In this document: positions 32,695-43,800 of the stretch, in pieces
How positions within the stretch are numbered: position 1 is the stretch's first letter
Layout of the letters: each line of letters begins with the position of its first letter
DNA from: Bipolaris cookei
Taxonomy: Eukaryota > Ascomycota > Dothideomycetes > Pleosporales > Pleosporaceae
DNA: 64,000 bases
Direction: 5' to 3'
NCBI GenBank assembly: GCA_002286855.1
Contig: NRSV01000063.1
Span: 124,001-188,000 of the forward strand
Position numbers and translations under genes: made by a program
Notes under the pieces: model-generated
Databases searched by the model: none
Seen by the model: the letters and a program-made list of their open reading frames with translations, nothing else
What the model was told of the DNA's origin: nothing

Positions 32695-35600
32695 CTACTC
32701 CTCCTCGTCTTCGCCTTCAAACTCCCCAGCAATCTCAGTAGGAATAAGCACATTCTCAGGCCTATCATCGTTTTCCTCGTCATTTACCGGATGGCTTGCA
32801 CCATTCACGCCCGTCTCACCCATCTGCATCTCTGGCGCCGTACTTGGCATAACGCCGCCATTTGCCTTGATAGCTTCGACCTTTGCTTTCGTCATTTCAT
32901 AAACGTACTTACCCAGGTGCTCTACATCCTGCATTTGGGCCTCGCCAGGAATGGTAGTAGCGGCCGAGTCGACAAGACGCTGCGTCTCGCCGAACATTTC
33001 GTCGGTGACAAGTTCCAATTTGTCGGGCCGTTGGAGGAGGATGTCAAAGGCGGGTTTGAGTTCGAAAACAGATTCGAAAACGGAGCGGCGGCCGAGGATA
33101 TAGAGGCCTAGGCGTGCGCGAGAGAGCGCAACGGTGAGGCGTCGGATGGAGCGGAGGTAGCCTATTGAGCGAGTGCGGACGAGGGAAAGGATAATGTCTG
33201 TTTTGAAAAGCACATGTTAGTAATGTTCATGGTGAGTTTAGAGAAAAGAAGGGTAAGAACTTACAGTCGTTTTGCTCGCCCTGGTATTTGTCCACCGTAG
33301 CTACTATCCTCGGACGGCCGAACAGTGGATTGTTCTTACACTTGTGGCCTAGGACATCGTTGATCAAGCTCTTCTGGCCAGCATATGTGGTGAGGATCGA
33401 TATCTTGTTCGCAGGATACCCAAGCAATCGCATGTACATGTACAAAGCGACCGCATACTCCGCTTCACCCAAGTTGATCATCCAGTGCGGTGTGGGCTGC
33501 TCTTCTCCTTTACCCTTGTAGTCTTGCACATCGATGAATTGGTACTCGTGCCTAAAACCTGGGTTCGCGATTTGGAACTCAGGATTGGAAACGACAGAAG
33601 GTAGGTTAGAGAGCGAAGGATAACGCCATTTGTAGAGCTCGGCGATGGATGCGCGGGCACGACCTTGTTGGTCGAGCATAATGGTTGGTACGCCTAAGCG
33701 GACAAGCCGTTGGAAAAGCGACTGTTCCAGGTTGGCGTATTGACGGAATGCGAGATTTTGAATAACGGGAGAGTTTTGGAGATGATCACCACAGAGAACT
33801 ATACGCTGCAATGGAAGTTCGCCATTCTGTGGGTTTTGCAATGCAAGTGGGATGAAGTTCTCAATCTCAGTGATTTGAGCAGCTTCTTCCATGATGACAT
33901 TGTCATAGTGGAACCCTAGCGATGCGATTTCTTGTCTTCGCATGGCAGCGTGTGTCGATGTCATTGCAATGATGCGGGCTTCCTTGACGAGCAGATAGTT
34001 TGCCTTGTCTCGTGGATTCCGCAGAAGCTCAAATGGACGAATGTCCTCGAGCTCTGCAAAGATCTTCTGGACATGGCGATAGCAACCCTGTGCAATATCA
34101 AGAATTTGTTGACGATCTACTGCAGGAGGAAAGAGAGGTTGCGGTGCATCTGAGAAGTAATCTTTGAATGGGAACTCAGAGATTATCTGCTCAACACTCG
34201 TTTCCCCCGATGTGATACTATCCCAGTACTGCGTCCACGCTGGTTTCACATAGACAAGATTGAAGTAATCTGCAGTCTCGCATGAGCTACCATGGGCACC
34301 TGGTGCACCAAAGTTTTTGGCGAGACGGTCAACTTCTGACAGGTAGTACTGTCCTCTCTCAAGGAACGATTCCACTCGTCCGTGCTTGCTGTAGCTTGCA
34401 TCCGTCTCGAGGTCCTCCTCACCATGACCCAACCTCAATAGGTGACGCTCGTCGATATCAAGCGCCACAATCTTCTGGAACAGCTGGTTAAGCGCCTGGT
34501 TGCTGTGTGCAACAAGCAAGGTCCGCTGGTCCGGGAAGTTATGATATAGATTGGATATAATCTGGGTCGCAACGTCCGTCTTGCCGGTGCCTGGTGGTCC
34601 GAGCACCACTGTTAGTCCCGGCTGAGTTCCCGAAGTGATAGCGTCAACTTGGGCAGGTGTGAATCGGACTTTGTTCAGCTTTGGCGCATCTGCAGGATAT
34701 GGACCCATGTTTGGTGGCTTGTACGAGCATACGCGAACCAATTCCTGCACAGGTTGTGCAACCTCAGCCTGGTCCCGACGCCGCTTTTTGGACGCTCGTG
34801 GTGGTGCAACCTCTGGTTCCGCTGCAACAGGGAACTCTAAAAGGTATGGAGGCTCGACAGGTGGATGCGCTTCCTCGTGGGGTTCAACGGATTTACCGGG
34901 AAATGACTGAACCAGGTGCTCCCAGTCCAAAAAGGTATCGCGGAAGTCAATCTTATTTAGCCGATTAGGGAGTCGCTTGTAGGTTGCAGATGCAGGATCA
35001 CCATAGCCCAAAAAGACCTCTTGCAGCCAAGATGGTGCTGGGATGTTCGAGAGAGTCAGGCGCTTGATGGACTCTAGGATTGGCAAAAAGTTGTTCTCTC
35101 GTCCTTTTCGGCGAACAATGAGATTGGTTTGCTCGTAGATATTGGGCGCTCCTTTAGCGGTTTGGTCCATATCGGCATGGTACTGCTTTGCGTCGATGTT
35201 GACAAGGAGCCGTCGTTGTCGTACCCTTGGCCCAAAACCATCGTCACGGGCTTGTTCTCTTAGTGGTCGTCCCTTGTCGTCCAAAACTTGAACCACCTGG
35301 GCACATCTCATCCGACGCAGACCAATCTCTTCTCCACTGCTGACATCCCCATGGTCACCGTTTCGCATGGGCATGTCGTCTTTTCCCTCAACGGCAAGGA
35401 GAAAGACTACATCATCTGGTCGGAGCTGTTCCCAATCCCGCCGTACTGGATACTGAAGGCGACTGACGTCGAGTATGATTTCTGCTCGAACATAAGCGGG
35501 GTGCTCTTCTCCAACTTTTGATGGTGCTACATCAACAATGGCAGGCTTCATGATGGGCAGTGACATTTTTGATACACCGGTGAACTTGGTGTTGATGCCT

Positions 35601-37216
35601 CTGCCTTTTGGTTTGACGCGTTTTACGACATCCTCCATGTCTTTGCGAATACCATAGAACGACTCAGCCCGATACAAGATAAATGATCTCCACAAGAAGT
35701 CGCCCATGGTCAGGTACTGGAGGTTTAGCTTTGGAAGCGCAAGTGGTCGTGAGCCGTCGTAGGATTCGTTTCGCAAAAACGTAGTTTCGTAAAGAATCTT
35801 TTCTGTTGGTAGTACAGGCATATTGCGGACTGTGTCTTTGAAAGTCGGGCGTTGCTCGACGAGCATGATTAGGGTCTCCATGTAGAAAGCACGATCCCGC
35901 ACTAAGTACGTCGTGACAGGATACTCTGTTCGTAGACCCATAAGCGAGCAAAGTTCAACAAGCTCTTCGTCACTCAGTGTGCGCAGATGGGCATCTAACT
36001 CTTCCCTGTTTCCAATGCTCTTGTAGTTTGCCAGTGCCATAAGTTGTAGTTTTTCTTGGAATGCAGCGTAGCCCGTCCGTTGCAACTTGGACAAAAGGTC
36101 ATAGTGCTGCTGGTCGTACTCGAGTTTCGACAATTGTCTGCCAGTCTGGTCCTCGATAGAGAAGTTGGTGAAATGGCTGAGCAGGTCAAACAGATCGCGG
36201 AACAGGCCATTGTCCTCGTCGGCGTACATAGGTGACAAGCGGATAGCCGAGAGCATGTTGAGATCTTTGAGTAGAGTGTTGACATATCTCCTTGTGGGCA
36301 GCTGGCTCTGCAGGTCTATCAGAAGCTCCATGAAACGCTCGCAGTAAGCCATATTGTCCCTCATATCTTGGCTGTTGCCACTGTTGTATAACCGGTCGAT
36401 AAAGTCCAAAAGGAGCGTGTAAAGCCATGAGCGCTCGAAGCGCAGGCGGGCCTGTAGTGCATCGTCTCCAGCATCGAAGCGCTTCGATGCAGCCCTCCAA
36501 GCCTTGCGCAGCATGCTGTGCTGTTCAAAGTACTGCTCGCGCACAGCATCCGAATGCAAATTATGCCATATGGATATGCCAACCAAAGGAGCGCACTCTT
36601 TTCGCACCAAGCCGCTGTCAAGTGATTGGAAGGCGCCGATGACAAAGGATATGAGCTGTGTACGGATCTTGCTTGGCTGCGAAGGATCGACTGTCATAGA
36701 TAAGATGCGGCGGAAGAAGGATGAGAATTCGGTGGGCTTGGTTGAGAAGTGTTCTGTACAGTATCAGCGCAGTCCCTTTAGTAGCCAACAGCAACGGCGC
36801 AACGTACCCCAAGACGACAGGTTCTCCCTCCTCTTAACATTGACCATGAGGGCCACCAGTAGATGGTGGTAGTTTGATGCATCCTCTGTAAATCCAGGCC
36901 ACAGATAGCGCTCCAACAACTGCAGATTCTCGAGAATCAAGAGCGACGAGTATGCAAAGTCGGCGCTCTCCAGCTGGTCCCAGAGCTCCTTCTTGACAAC
37001 TTCGGGGCGCACTTTGGGCGTCTTTTTCGCGGCCAGCCAATTCTTCCTAGCAACTTGCGCGAAGTGATTCTCGCCATGCAGGTCGGCGACAGTTGGGCGA
37101 GCATGTAGGCTAGCCAGGTCGGGCGCATGCGTAGCGGACGCGCCTGGGGAGGTGGTGGAAGACATGGAGTCGCCCGCCGGGGTGACGTCGTCCATGTGGT
37201 CTGGCTTCATGGCCAT
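32695..37216 (-). CDS. CWF11: CWF11 / Aquarius, intron-binding spliceosomal helicase
   Basis: SF1 RNA helicase of the Prp19/intron-binding complex that contacts the pre-mRNA upstream of the branch point. Exons 36808-37216, 33265-36753 and 32695-33197 encode 1466 aa (human AQR 1485). A long N-terminal armadillo-like scaffold (residues about 60-760) leads to the helicase: Walker A VVLGPPGTGKTDVATQI, motif II NVIMEEAAQITEIENFIPL (EEAA is normal for Aquarius), VATVDKYQGEQND, and LSRARLGLYILGRR. The C-terminus is a long acidic tail ending EGEDEEE. I chose the ATG at 37216 (MAMKPDHMDD); one at 37351 is in frame but would leave under 100 bp to the divergent neighbour and adds an Arg/His-rich stretch not expected in the family. 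Confidence 0.94.
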
Positions 37217-37446
37217 GGTTGCGATGGGGAGAGGGTGTCGGCGCAGGTGAAGGGGCGCGCGCGCATTGTTGACGTACGAGGTTTGGCGAATGGCGTGGTG
37301 ACGCGCCAAGAAGTAAAGTTTCTGGAGTGGATGGCGTTGCGGAAGCTCCAACGACTACCGGCCCGCAGTGCCAAGCCTTACATCCAACCTCACTCGCCCA
37401 GCCCGCAACAAGCACGCCCTCGGCCGCAGTGCATATCAACACCACA
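37217..37446. promoter_or_regulatory. Short divergent promoter, CWF11 / complex I 21 kDa subunit
   Basis: Only about 230 bp separates the two start codons. It is GC-rich near CWF11. Both genes must share this interval for initiation. Confidence 0.5.
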
Positions 37447-38187
37447 ATGACCAACGCAGAAGAGGCAGTCAGGCACCAGGCTGTCGTGCCAGACAAGCTC
37501 CCCACCGGAGAGTATCCTGTGAGTCAATTGCGCCCTCGGCTGTCCTGCAATGGCTCGCAGCAACTAACGCCGACAGCTCATCGACAATGACCCGTACGCC
37601 ATTATTGTCCTCTGCTACTCCATGTCATGACTAACCCCTGCCGAAAAGACACTTTAGCCGCGTAATGCGGTACACCCGCCCCTCCGATTGGGCCTATGGT
37701 GCTGCCCTCGGAAGTTTGAGCCCTGGATTGATGCTTTACTGGGAGAAGGTGTCACCCTCCATGGTTGGCAAGGGTGGTTTCGCCCCCGTCATGCGATTGA
37801 CTGGCGCCGTCGGAGTGGCTGGATGCTTCATGTTCGCCTACTCGAGGTCATGCAGTACGTCAGACACGGGCAGGGAGACAGACCACATGCTAACACACAG
37901 CAGTGCGTTTCTACGGTGCACGGGAGAACCGCCGCGAGGTGGAGATGGACATGCGCGAAATGGTTGACAAGGTCAAGAAGGGCGAGCCGCTGTATGGAAA
38001 GTCAGAAATGAGCGAGTACATGCAGGGAGTCGCCCACCGAAACTCGCGCTATGCCGCCACATTTGGTCACGTTATCCCATGGCCAAACCTCGTCAACCAT
38101 CCCTACCACGGCGTTGACACCGCAAAGTACTACCGACAGGCTGAGTTGGAACTTGAGCAAGAGAGGCTCGCCCGTGAAGGTCGGTAG
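37447..38187 (+). CDS. NADH:ubiquinone oxidoreductase 21 kDa accessory subunit
   Basis: Accessory subunit of mitochondrial complex I known from filamentous fungi. Exons 37447-37518, 37577-37593, 37649-37854 and 37904-38187 encode 192 aa. The N-terminal domain runs through YPLIDNDPHFSRVMRYTRPSDW, followed by two hydrophobic stretches (YGAALGSLSPGLMLYW and MRLTGAVGVAGCFMFAY). A hydrophilic C-terminal domain has FYGARENRREVEMDMREM and YHGVDTAKYYRQAELELEQ. Exon 2 is a 17-nt microexon coding LIDND; skipping it would break the frame. The last acceptor is the second of two adjacent AGs (ACAGCAG). Confidence 0.92.
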
Positions 38188-38303
38188 ACCCAGAGAGGCT
38201 GCAACAGACGAAGCATAGTTTTTTGAGTCATAGTGGCTGTAAATAAGTTCAAACGAGCCAAGTTAGCATGTATCAACATGTGTTTCTTATCTTCATTTCA
38301 TTA

Positions 38304-39587
38304 CTAGTTTACAGCCAGTCCCTCCAAGACCTTGCTCTGTCCAAACTGGGCCATCTTGAACTTGCTAATCCAGTCGTCCCGATTAATGTAGGCACCGCAG
38401 ATTCTCCTCTTCCCATTGAAACTGCTCCGTCCATGCAGCACCCTCCAGTTATCGAAAATTAGTACCCTTCCAGGCTTCAATTGCTCCCAGTACTCGTTCT
38501 CTTTCTTCTTCAGTAATGCATCAAACTTCCTTGCGGCATCATACCACGTTTCCACCTGGTCGATGGGGAGCTCAATCGACGCGCGATCAGAAGAGTTCCA
38601 GCGCACACGCAGGAGATCTCCCGTTGCAATATCGTGTTCCAGCACGGGGAAGCCGCGGTATGGCTGAATTGATATGCCATCATTCCCGGACGCATGTCCA
38701 TGAACATTTACCGTTGCAAGAATCTCGTACGCCTTCTTGTCCGTTTGAAGAAGTTCTCCAGCGACCTTGAACCCGTCAACGAGCAAACTCGCGCCCCCCT
38801 CCCCATCCGTATGGGACAGCAAATGGAACGCCTGCAGTCCCGCCGGGTCGGAAAAGTACGTCGTATCCGTATGCGCCTCCAGCGCAATATTCGTATACGC
38901 CGTATCTTTACTCGCCAAATCAGCCGTAAAGTCGTAGAACCCACCATAATGTGTCTCGCGTATAAACGCAATCTTCTCCAGCAATGCCTTCGTATCCTGC
39001 GGATCTTCAAATGGCGTCCCATCCATATAACAAAACCCATATTCACGCAGATGCTTCAGCAACCCCACCATTTCCCCCCTCATAACATCCTCATAAGCCA
39101 CTATCGGCGGCTCTGCCGCAATCCCCTTATCCCACAGCGAAAGCGGCACAAGTCCCAACCGCTGCACCACCTTCGTCGCCTCCGTCTTGAGCGTCTGGCG
39201 CAGCAATGAAAAAGGATAACTGCTCTCATGTCCATCCTCCCACGTAACTTTCAATACCCTCCCCCCTTCCCCTTCTTCCTCTCCCTCAATCTCATACTTC
39301 TCCATCCCAATCCCCGCAGGAATCCCAAACGAATCCACCAACCGCTGTCTCGTATCCCCATGCATACAAGTCCCACACTGACAATTGTCCCTCAACCACA
39401 CATTCGGGATCCGCTTATCCCCCACCCACACCGTCCCTTCATGCACTCTTACCCGCTCTTCTCTCGCAGCAGGCGCCTTGACGCTAACACGCACGCGGTA
39501 CGGTCCCTGCAGTATATTGTGCAGCCCGCGCTGGCGCGACCGCAGCTGTGTGAGTTCGAATTGCGCTTTGCGCAGGAACTGCGACAT
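38304..39587 (-). CDS. Trimethyllysine dioxygenase (carnitine biosynthesis)
   Basis: Fe(II)/2-oxoglutarate oxygenase that 3-hydroxylates N6-trimethyllysine, the first step of carnitine synthesis. The single exon encodes 427 aa. An N-terminal zinc-binding-like segment WLRDNCQCGTCMHGDTRQR is followed by the double-stranded beta-helix core: FIRETHYGGFYDF, iron ligands His and Asp in EAHTDTTYFSDPAGLQAFHL, and the distal His in FDNWRVLHGR followed by the Arg that binds 2-oxoglutarate. The tail CGAYINRDDWISKFK matches trimethyllysine dioxygenases better than gamma-butyrobetaine dioxygenases. A poly-Glu/Gly spacer occurs at about residues 100-110. A mitochondrial presequence is not obvious; the N-terminus is basic but short. 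Confidence 0.92.
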   Translation of the reverse strand: MSQFLRKAQFELTQLRSRQRGLHNILQGPYRVRVSVKAPAAREERVRVHEGTVWVGDKRIPNVWLRDNCQCGTCMHGDTRQRLVDSFGIPAGIGMEKYEIEGEEEGEGGRVLKVTWEDGHESSYPFSLLRQTLKTEATKVVQRLGLVPLSLWDKGIAAEPPIVAYEDVMRGEMVGLLKHLREYGFCYMDGTPFEDPQDTKALLEKIAFIRETHYGGFYDFTADLASKDTAYTNIALEAHTDTTYFSDPAGLQAFHLLSHTDGEGGASLLVDGFKVAGELLQTDKKAYEILATVNVHGHASGNDGISIQPYRGFPVLEHDIATGDLLRVRWNSSDRASIELPIDQVETWYDAARKFDALLKKKENEYWEQLKPGRVLIFDNWRVLHGRSSFNGKRRICGAYINRDDWISKFKMAQFGQSKVLEGLAVN

Positions 39588-40145
39588 GCTGGCTGCGCGG
39601 GTGGGGTCTGCTTTTCCCAGATGGAAAGCACGGGATCTGGGGGAGAGTTTGCTGGTATAGGGTACGGAGCTTATTTTTGTGCTTGTTAGTTCTCTTGGGG
39701 TGGCAGCGGGTTCTCTGGTATTAATAGCTTTTGGGATTTTAGTCGTCCGATCATTTTCCGAGTATTTTGGGTGTTTGGGGCGAGAGAGTGACTATTGGAT
39801 GTTAGGATTGCGGTGAATTGGATAAGACACGTGACTATGTTTACTTGAAAGTATAGTCTAGATTGTGATACATGTCTCGCGACATTGGCGGTGTTTGGTG
39901 TCCATCGCGATGCTCGTGCCGCCAACATGATAGGCAATTGGGGTGTCGAGATAGTGTGAAGAATGTGGAGACAAAGACAACCCCAAGTTTTGAGCGACAG
40001 GTGGTGTGAACCGAGGAAAAGATTGATCGTATACCGGTGCGGAGTCACAAGCTCGGGTATCGGTTACTTTCCTCTGCACTTGATGCTAATTATCACACAA
40101 TGTTAACAACTTAATTTTAAAAAATTCCATCTTTTAAAGATCAAA
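39588..40145. other. Upstream region of trimethyllysine dioxygenase
   Basis: About 560 bp holding the promoter of the minus-strand dioxygenase and the 5' flank of the tRNA gene. No ORF has family character. It becomes AT-rich just before the tRNA. Confidence 0.45.
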
Positions 40146-40249
40146 GGCACCATGGCCTAATGGTAAGGCGTTGCTTTCCGGCTGCCTCTAAGCAAAGCTT
40201 AGCGGTACGAAAGTGGCAAAGATTGTGGGTTCGAGTCCCACTGGTGTCG
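40146..40249 (+). tRNA. tRNA-Arg(CCG) with a 32-nt intron
   Basis: The cloverleaf folds fully. The acceptor stem pairs GGCACCA (40146-40152) with TGGTGTC (40242-40248), plus discriminator G at 40249. The D stem is GCC/GGC. The anticodon stem TTGCT (40171-40175) pairs with GGCAA (40215-40219). The anticodon is CCG at 40178-40180, the variable loop AGATT, and the T arm GTGGG-TTCGAGT-CCCAC. The intron 40182-40213 sits one base 3' of the anticodon, the canonical position. Decodes CGG. Confidence 0.92.
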
Positions 40250-40251
40250 GC

Positions 40252-40256
40252 TTTTT
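40252..40256 (+). terminator. RNA polymerase III T-run terminator
   Basis: Five T residues start three bases after the tRNA discriminator base, with a second T run shortly after. This is the expected Pol III termination signal for the tRNA-Arg gene. Confidence 0.75.
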
Positions 40257-40810
40257 GTCTTTTGCTATTTTGATCTTCCAATCAAACTGTCCATCTTCCT
40301 TTGTTCTCGCTTTTTTCTTTTAAGCGAGTTGGTTTTTTGGCTGTGGAGTGAGAATGCAGCTACTAGGCCCCCACCCCCACCTTACTATTACGACCATGTC
40401 CCAAAACTGCAAATCACATTAGCTCGACAACAACACGTACACATTGTCAGAGCTACAAATTATCAACACTATCGAAACATTGAGAACGATTCGCTGCTTG
40501 ATGATACTCTAAGCAAGCATTTATGATACGAAACAGTCACGAGCAAAAGCCAATCAGGTCGCTACAACGATGCTGTCTGTTTGTCAATGGGTATGAATAA
40601 AAGTACATGAGACATGAAGATTGCTCTTTCTCTTTCTCTCTCAGCTAAACATGTACCGAAGAAACTAAGAAAACAACTCCCGTGCTATGCTACCACTATG
40701 ACAAACAACCTCCCTCTGCCCCACAATCATTAAACGTAATGGCAAAAGTCCGAAACGCATGCTACCCTACTTCACATGCCCCAGTGTATACATACACAGC
40801 CTGTCCACGA
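40257..40810. other. Interval between tRNA-Arg and the TOR 3' end
   Basis: About 550 bp, mostly TOR 3' flank. It is AT-rich with pyrimidine tracts (40620-40645). No gene is seen. Confidence 0.45.
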
Positions 40811-43800
40811 CTACCAGAAACTACACCAACCGATATAATGCTGGCACAGATTCTCCAAGTTGGTTGCTTCCTTGATGAGTCGATCAACCTGCATCTCTGT
40901 CTTCAACTCCTCGCCTTTGCCAAAATCTCGGCCAGTTAGCTTCTCCTTGACGCGGCTCAGAACTTGCAAGGCGCGCGCATTCTGCACTTCCTTGGCATCT
41001 GCCTCGTTGTTTTGGGGCGGAGCAACAGAAGAACGGTGGCGGGGGCGACCAACGATACTGGACATTTGGTGTGGGTCGGTGGTTGCGGCGGCAGTGTCAG
41101 CACCCATAATGGATTGGCGGCGTTCAGACGGGTAGTTGGGCTCCACAGGCGACGCATCACGGTGATTCAGGCGCCAAGTCAGGAGAGGATCATGTATGAA
41201 CTGTAGTTGAATATGTTAGTATCAATGCATATCTTCGTCTTGAATTTCTTAATAAACAAGCGACTTACAGCTTCAAGAACCGCCATGACACTCTCCTTGT
41301 TGCTTCGTAATACCCGCATAACATGCTCACAAGTGGTTCGGTAGCTACCCTCAATATTGCTCACTTCCATGGCATATGTCAACATGCGCGTAAGACGGAA
41401 CGGCACGCGCTCGGGATACTTCTCGCGGTGCATGGCCACCTCAAAACAATCTCCGAAATCGATGTGAATGATCTTGCCAGTAACTCGGTCCAACATCAAA
41501 TTACTTGGGTGGCGATCTCCCAAGCCGAGAATGTATCCGACCATAGACATGACAGCAAGCGAACGCGTGTAGTTGGTACGGCGATCAAGCCAGGCTTCCG
41601 AAGATTTAGATTTCAGCCAGAGGACACGGTACAGATCTTGGCCCGTCGTATTATCGAGGGCGTAACCGAACACTTCCACCTTTTGCATAAGAGTGAGGCA
41701 ATCGTAGTCAGGCGCCATCTGCAACATGATACGGTGCTCAATGTTAAGCAGGATCTTCCGACTGTCTCGATACTCTCGGATGAGCACGTGCAGCGTGTCG
41801 CTGTTAGGGACGAAACCAAGTAAGCCAGACTGCGTACTAAGCGGAACGGCAGCATATCGTTGGATGTTGAGGTGACGCTTGCGGGACTCCACGTCGTTGG
41901 AGAGCAGTGTGTTGCAGAGACCAAAGAGTTGCATGACACGTTCATCTTGCCGAATGTCTTCGTGTCCTTTGAGAATGTGGGTGTGTGCTTTGCCGTCGCT
42001 GCCGCGCATTTCCAGTTTCCTAGGTCGCTGTTTGGACTGGATGACAGTTGCGACCGGATCGAAGGAGATAATTCGGATAACAGGCTTACCAACCTGGTAG
42101 GTTCCAGGAACTGCGAGTTCAAGATCGTGCGCTTCCTTGAGTTTTGGTGAGACATACTGCAACTCAAGCGTCATCAAGGAAGGTAGTTGTCGCGCAATCT
42201 TACGGAACACCTGGTAGTAGAGATCCCACGCCTGGTTGAGATCGCCTATTTCACCGGAGGTCCTGAATGTGTTGCACCAGTCACGCGCCTCCTGAAGTTC
42301 ACGGCCAAAAGACTGGATGAACGAGATTTCGCGAAGTGTTTCAGGGCCCTTATCGAGCATTGCGTGAAGGGGTGCCAGTGTGGCGAACATGCCGTCTATA
42401 TTGTGATCGCCAAAGTACAATCGACTGGCTTCCTCGAGACCCTCATGCCATTGTTCATGCCACAGGACAGCGATGCGAATCAGCTCATGACTGACAAGAT
42501 CAGCTTGCTCAACCAGCCGTGGTGAGTGTTCACGCATAGCCTCCATGAGCTCCTTTGCAGATCGCTGACGTCGTGATACGTCAGACTTCATTGAAACTGT
42601 TAATGGGAAGACCAAGGCTTGAGGATGCGCTTTTCCGACTTCAATGAGCAGTTGGTGTATGGATTGCCGCACAACAGCGTTGGGTTGATTGATACGAGCA
42701 AGCAATTGCGGGATGACCTCAAGCCAAGTATCAATTGGAACCGACTTTGTGCCCTCAGTGATGGTGCGGTTGACTCCCTCTCTACCACCATAACTGAACC
42801 ACAAAGTGAGCAGCCTCAGCGTGTCTTGCAGCGAACTGGTTGATGATAGTGCAATGGATTTGAAGAAGCCTTGTATAGCCGGGATGACATGGTCGTGGAT
42901 AATATTATGAGGCACGTCGGTAGCCTCCCGGTCGGACTTGGATGTGATAGAGTTGATGACTTCAAAGTTGGCAAGTGCCCACGCGTGCCATGCCTTGTAC
43001 CAGTCCTTATTGTAGCGTGTAGCAGCCGCGTAGGCGGCGAGAATCTCATGCACAAACTCGTGGTCCCATTCGCCGTCGTTGAGTTCTTGCTGCCAATCAC
43101 CCTGTTTCAGATAGCATTTGGCCAACAAACGGTGGCATTCGGCAAGGTCCGTAGGCGAGGTGCCAATGACTGATCCATTCATCAAACTTGACCCGTGCAT
43201 ACCATTGACTCCGTTATGTCCATTGGTGGCAGCAAAGGGGTTTACGTTACTGAACATGTGCTGACCATTAGACATGCCGTTTATGCCATTCTGTGCCATC
43301 ATGGGGTTCACTGCAGCCCTACTCCTCATAGCAAGGTCCTCAGAAAGTCGCGTAGTAAAGTCCTTCATGCTATCGAGTGCTTCTTGCTTGTGATTTTGGT
43401 CGGCCCACATGTACTTGTACGTAGTGTAGGCCACGGGGTGCGAGATCTCGTGAGCATTGTTCCGCACAAACTCAACCACGGTGCTATCACCAGTACTTTC
43501 AATATCAAGTAACTTCTGGAGAGCCTTGTTTGCGAGGTTCATCCTGTTGCTCTTCCTGCACAGATTGGTGTATTTGATCCACATGTCGGTGCCTTCTTGT
43601 GGTGAGATGACAAGCTGGCGCACCTTGATCATACGTTGCCAGACTTCTGGATTTGGTTGCAATCCCCTAAGTCGCTTCATCCAGGTCTTGCGCATACTCT
43701 TCTGCTTCTCGAGGTTACCCTCGTTCTGTTTGTATTGCATGATTTCCTCAAGCTCTGCAAGCATTTGCACACGAATCATTGGTAAGTAAGCCCGCTGGTA

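Noticed and set aside
37217..37351. Upstream in-frame start for CWF11 at 37351
   Set aside because: It adds 45 Arg/His-rich residues without homologue-like features and would leave under 100 bp to the divergent gene. The ATG at 37216 is preferred.
38694..39209. 171-codon plus-strand frame opposite trimethyllysine dioxygenase
   Set aside because: Extremely Arg/Leu/Ile-rich with no domain; antisense shadow of a well-supported gene.
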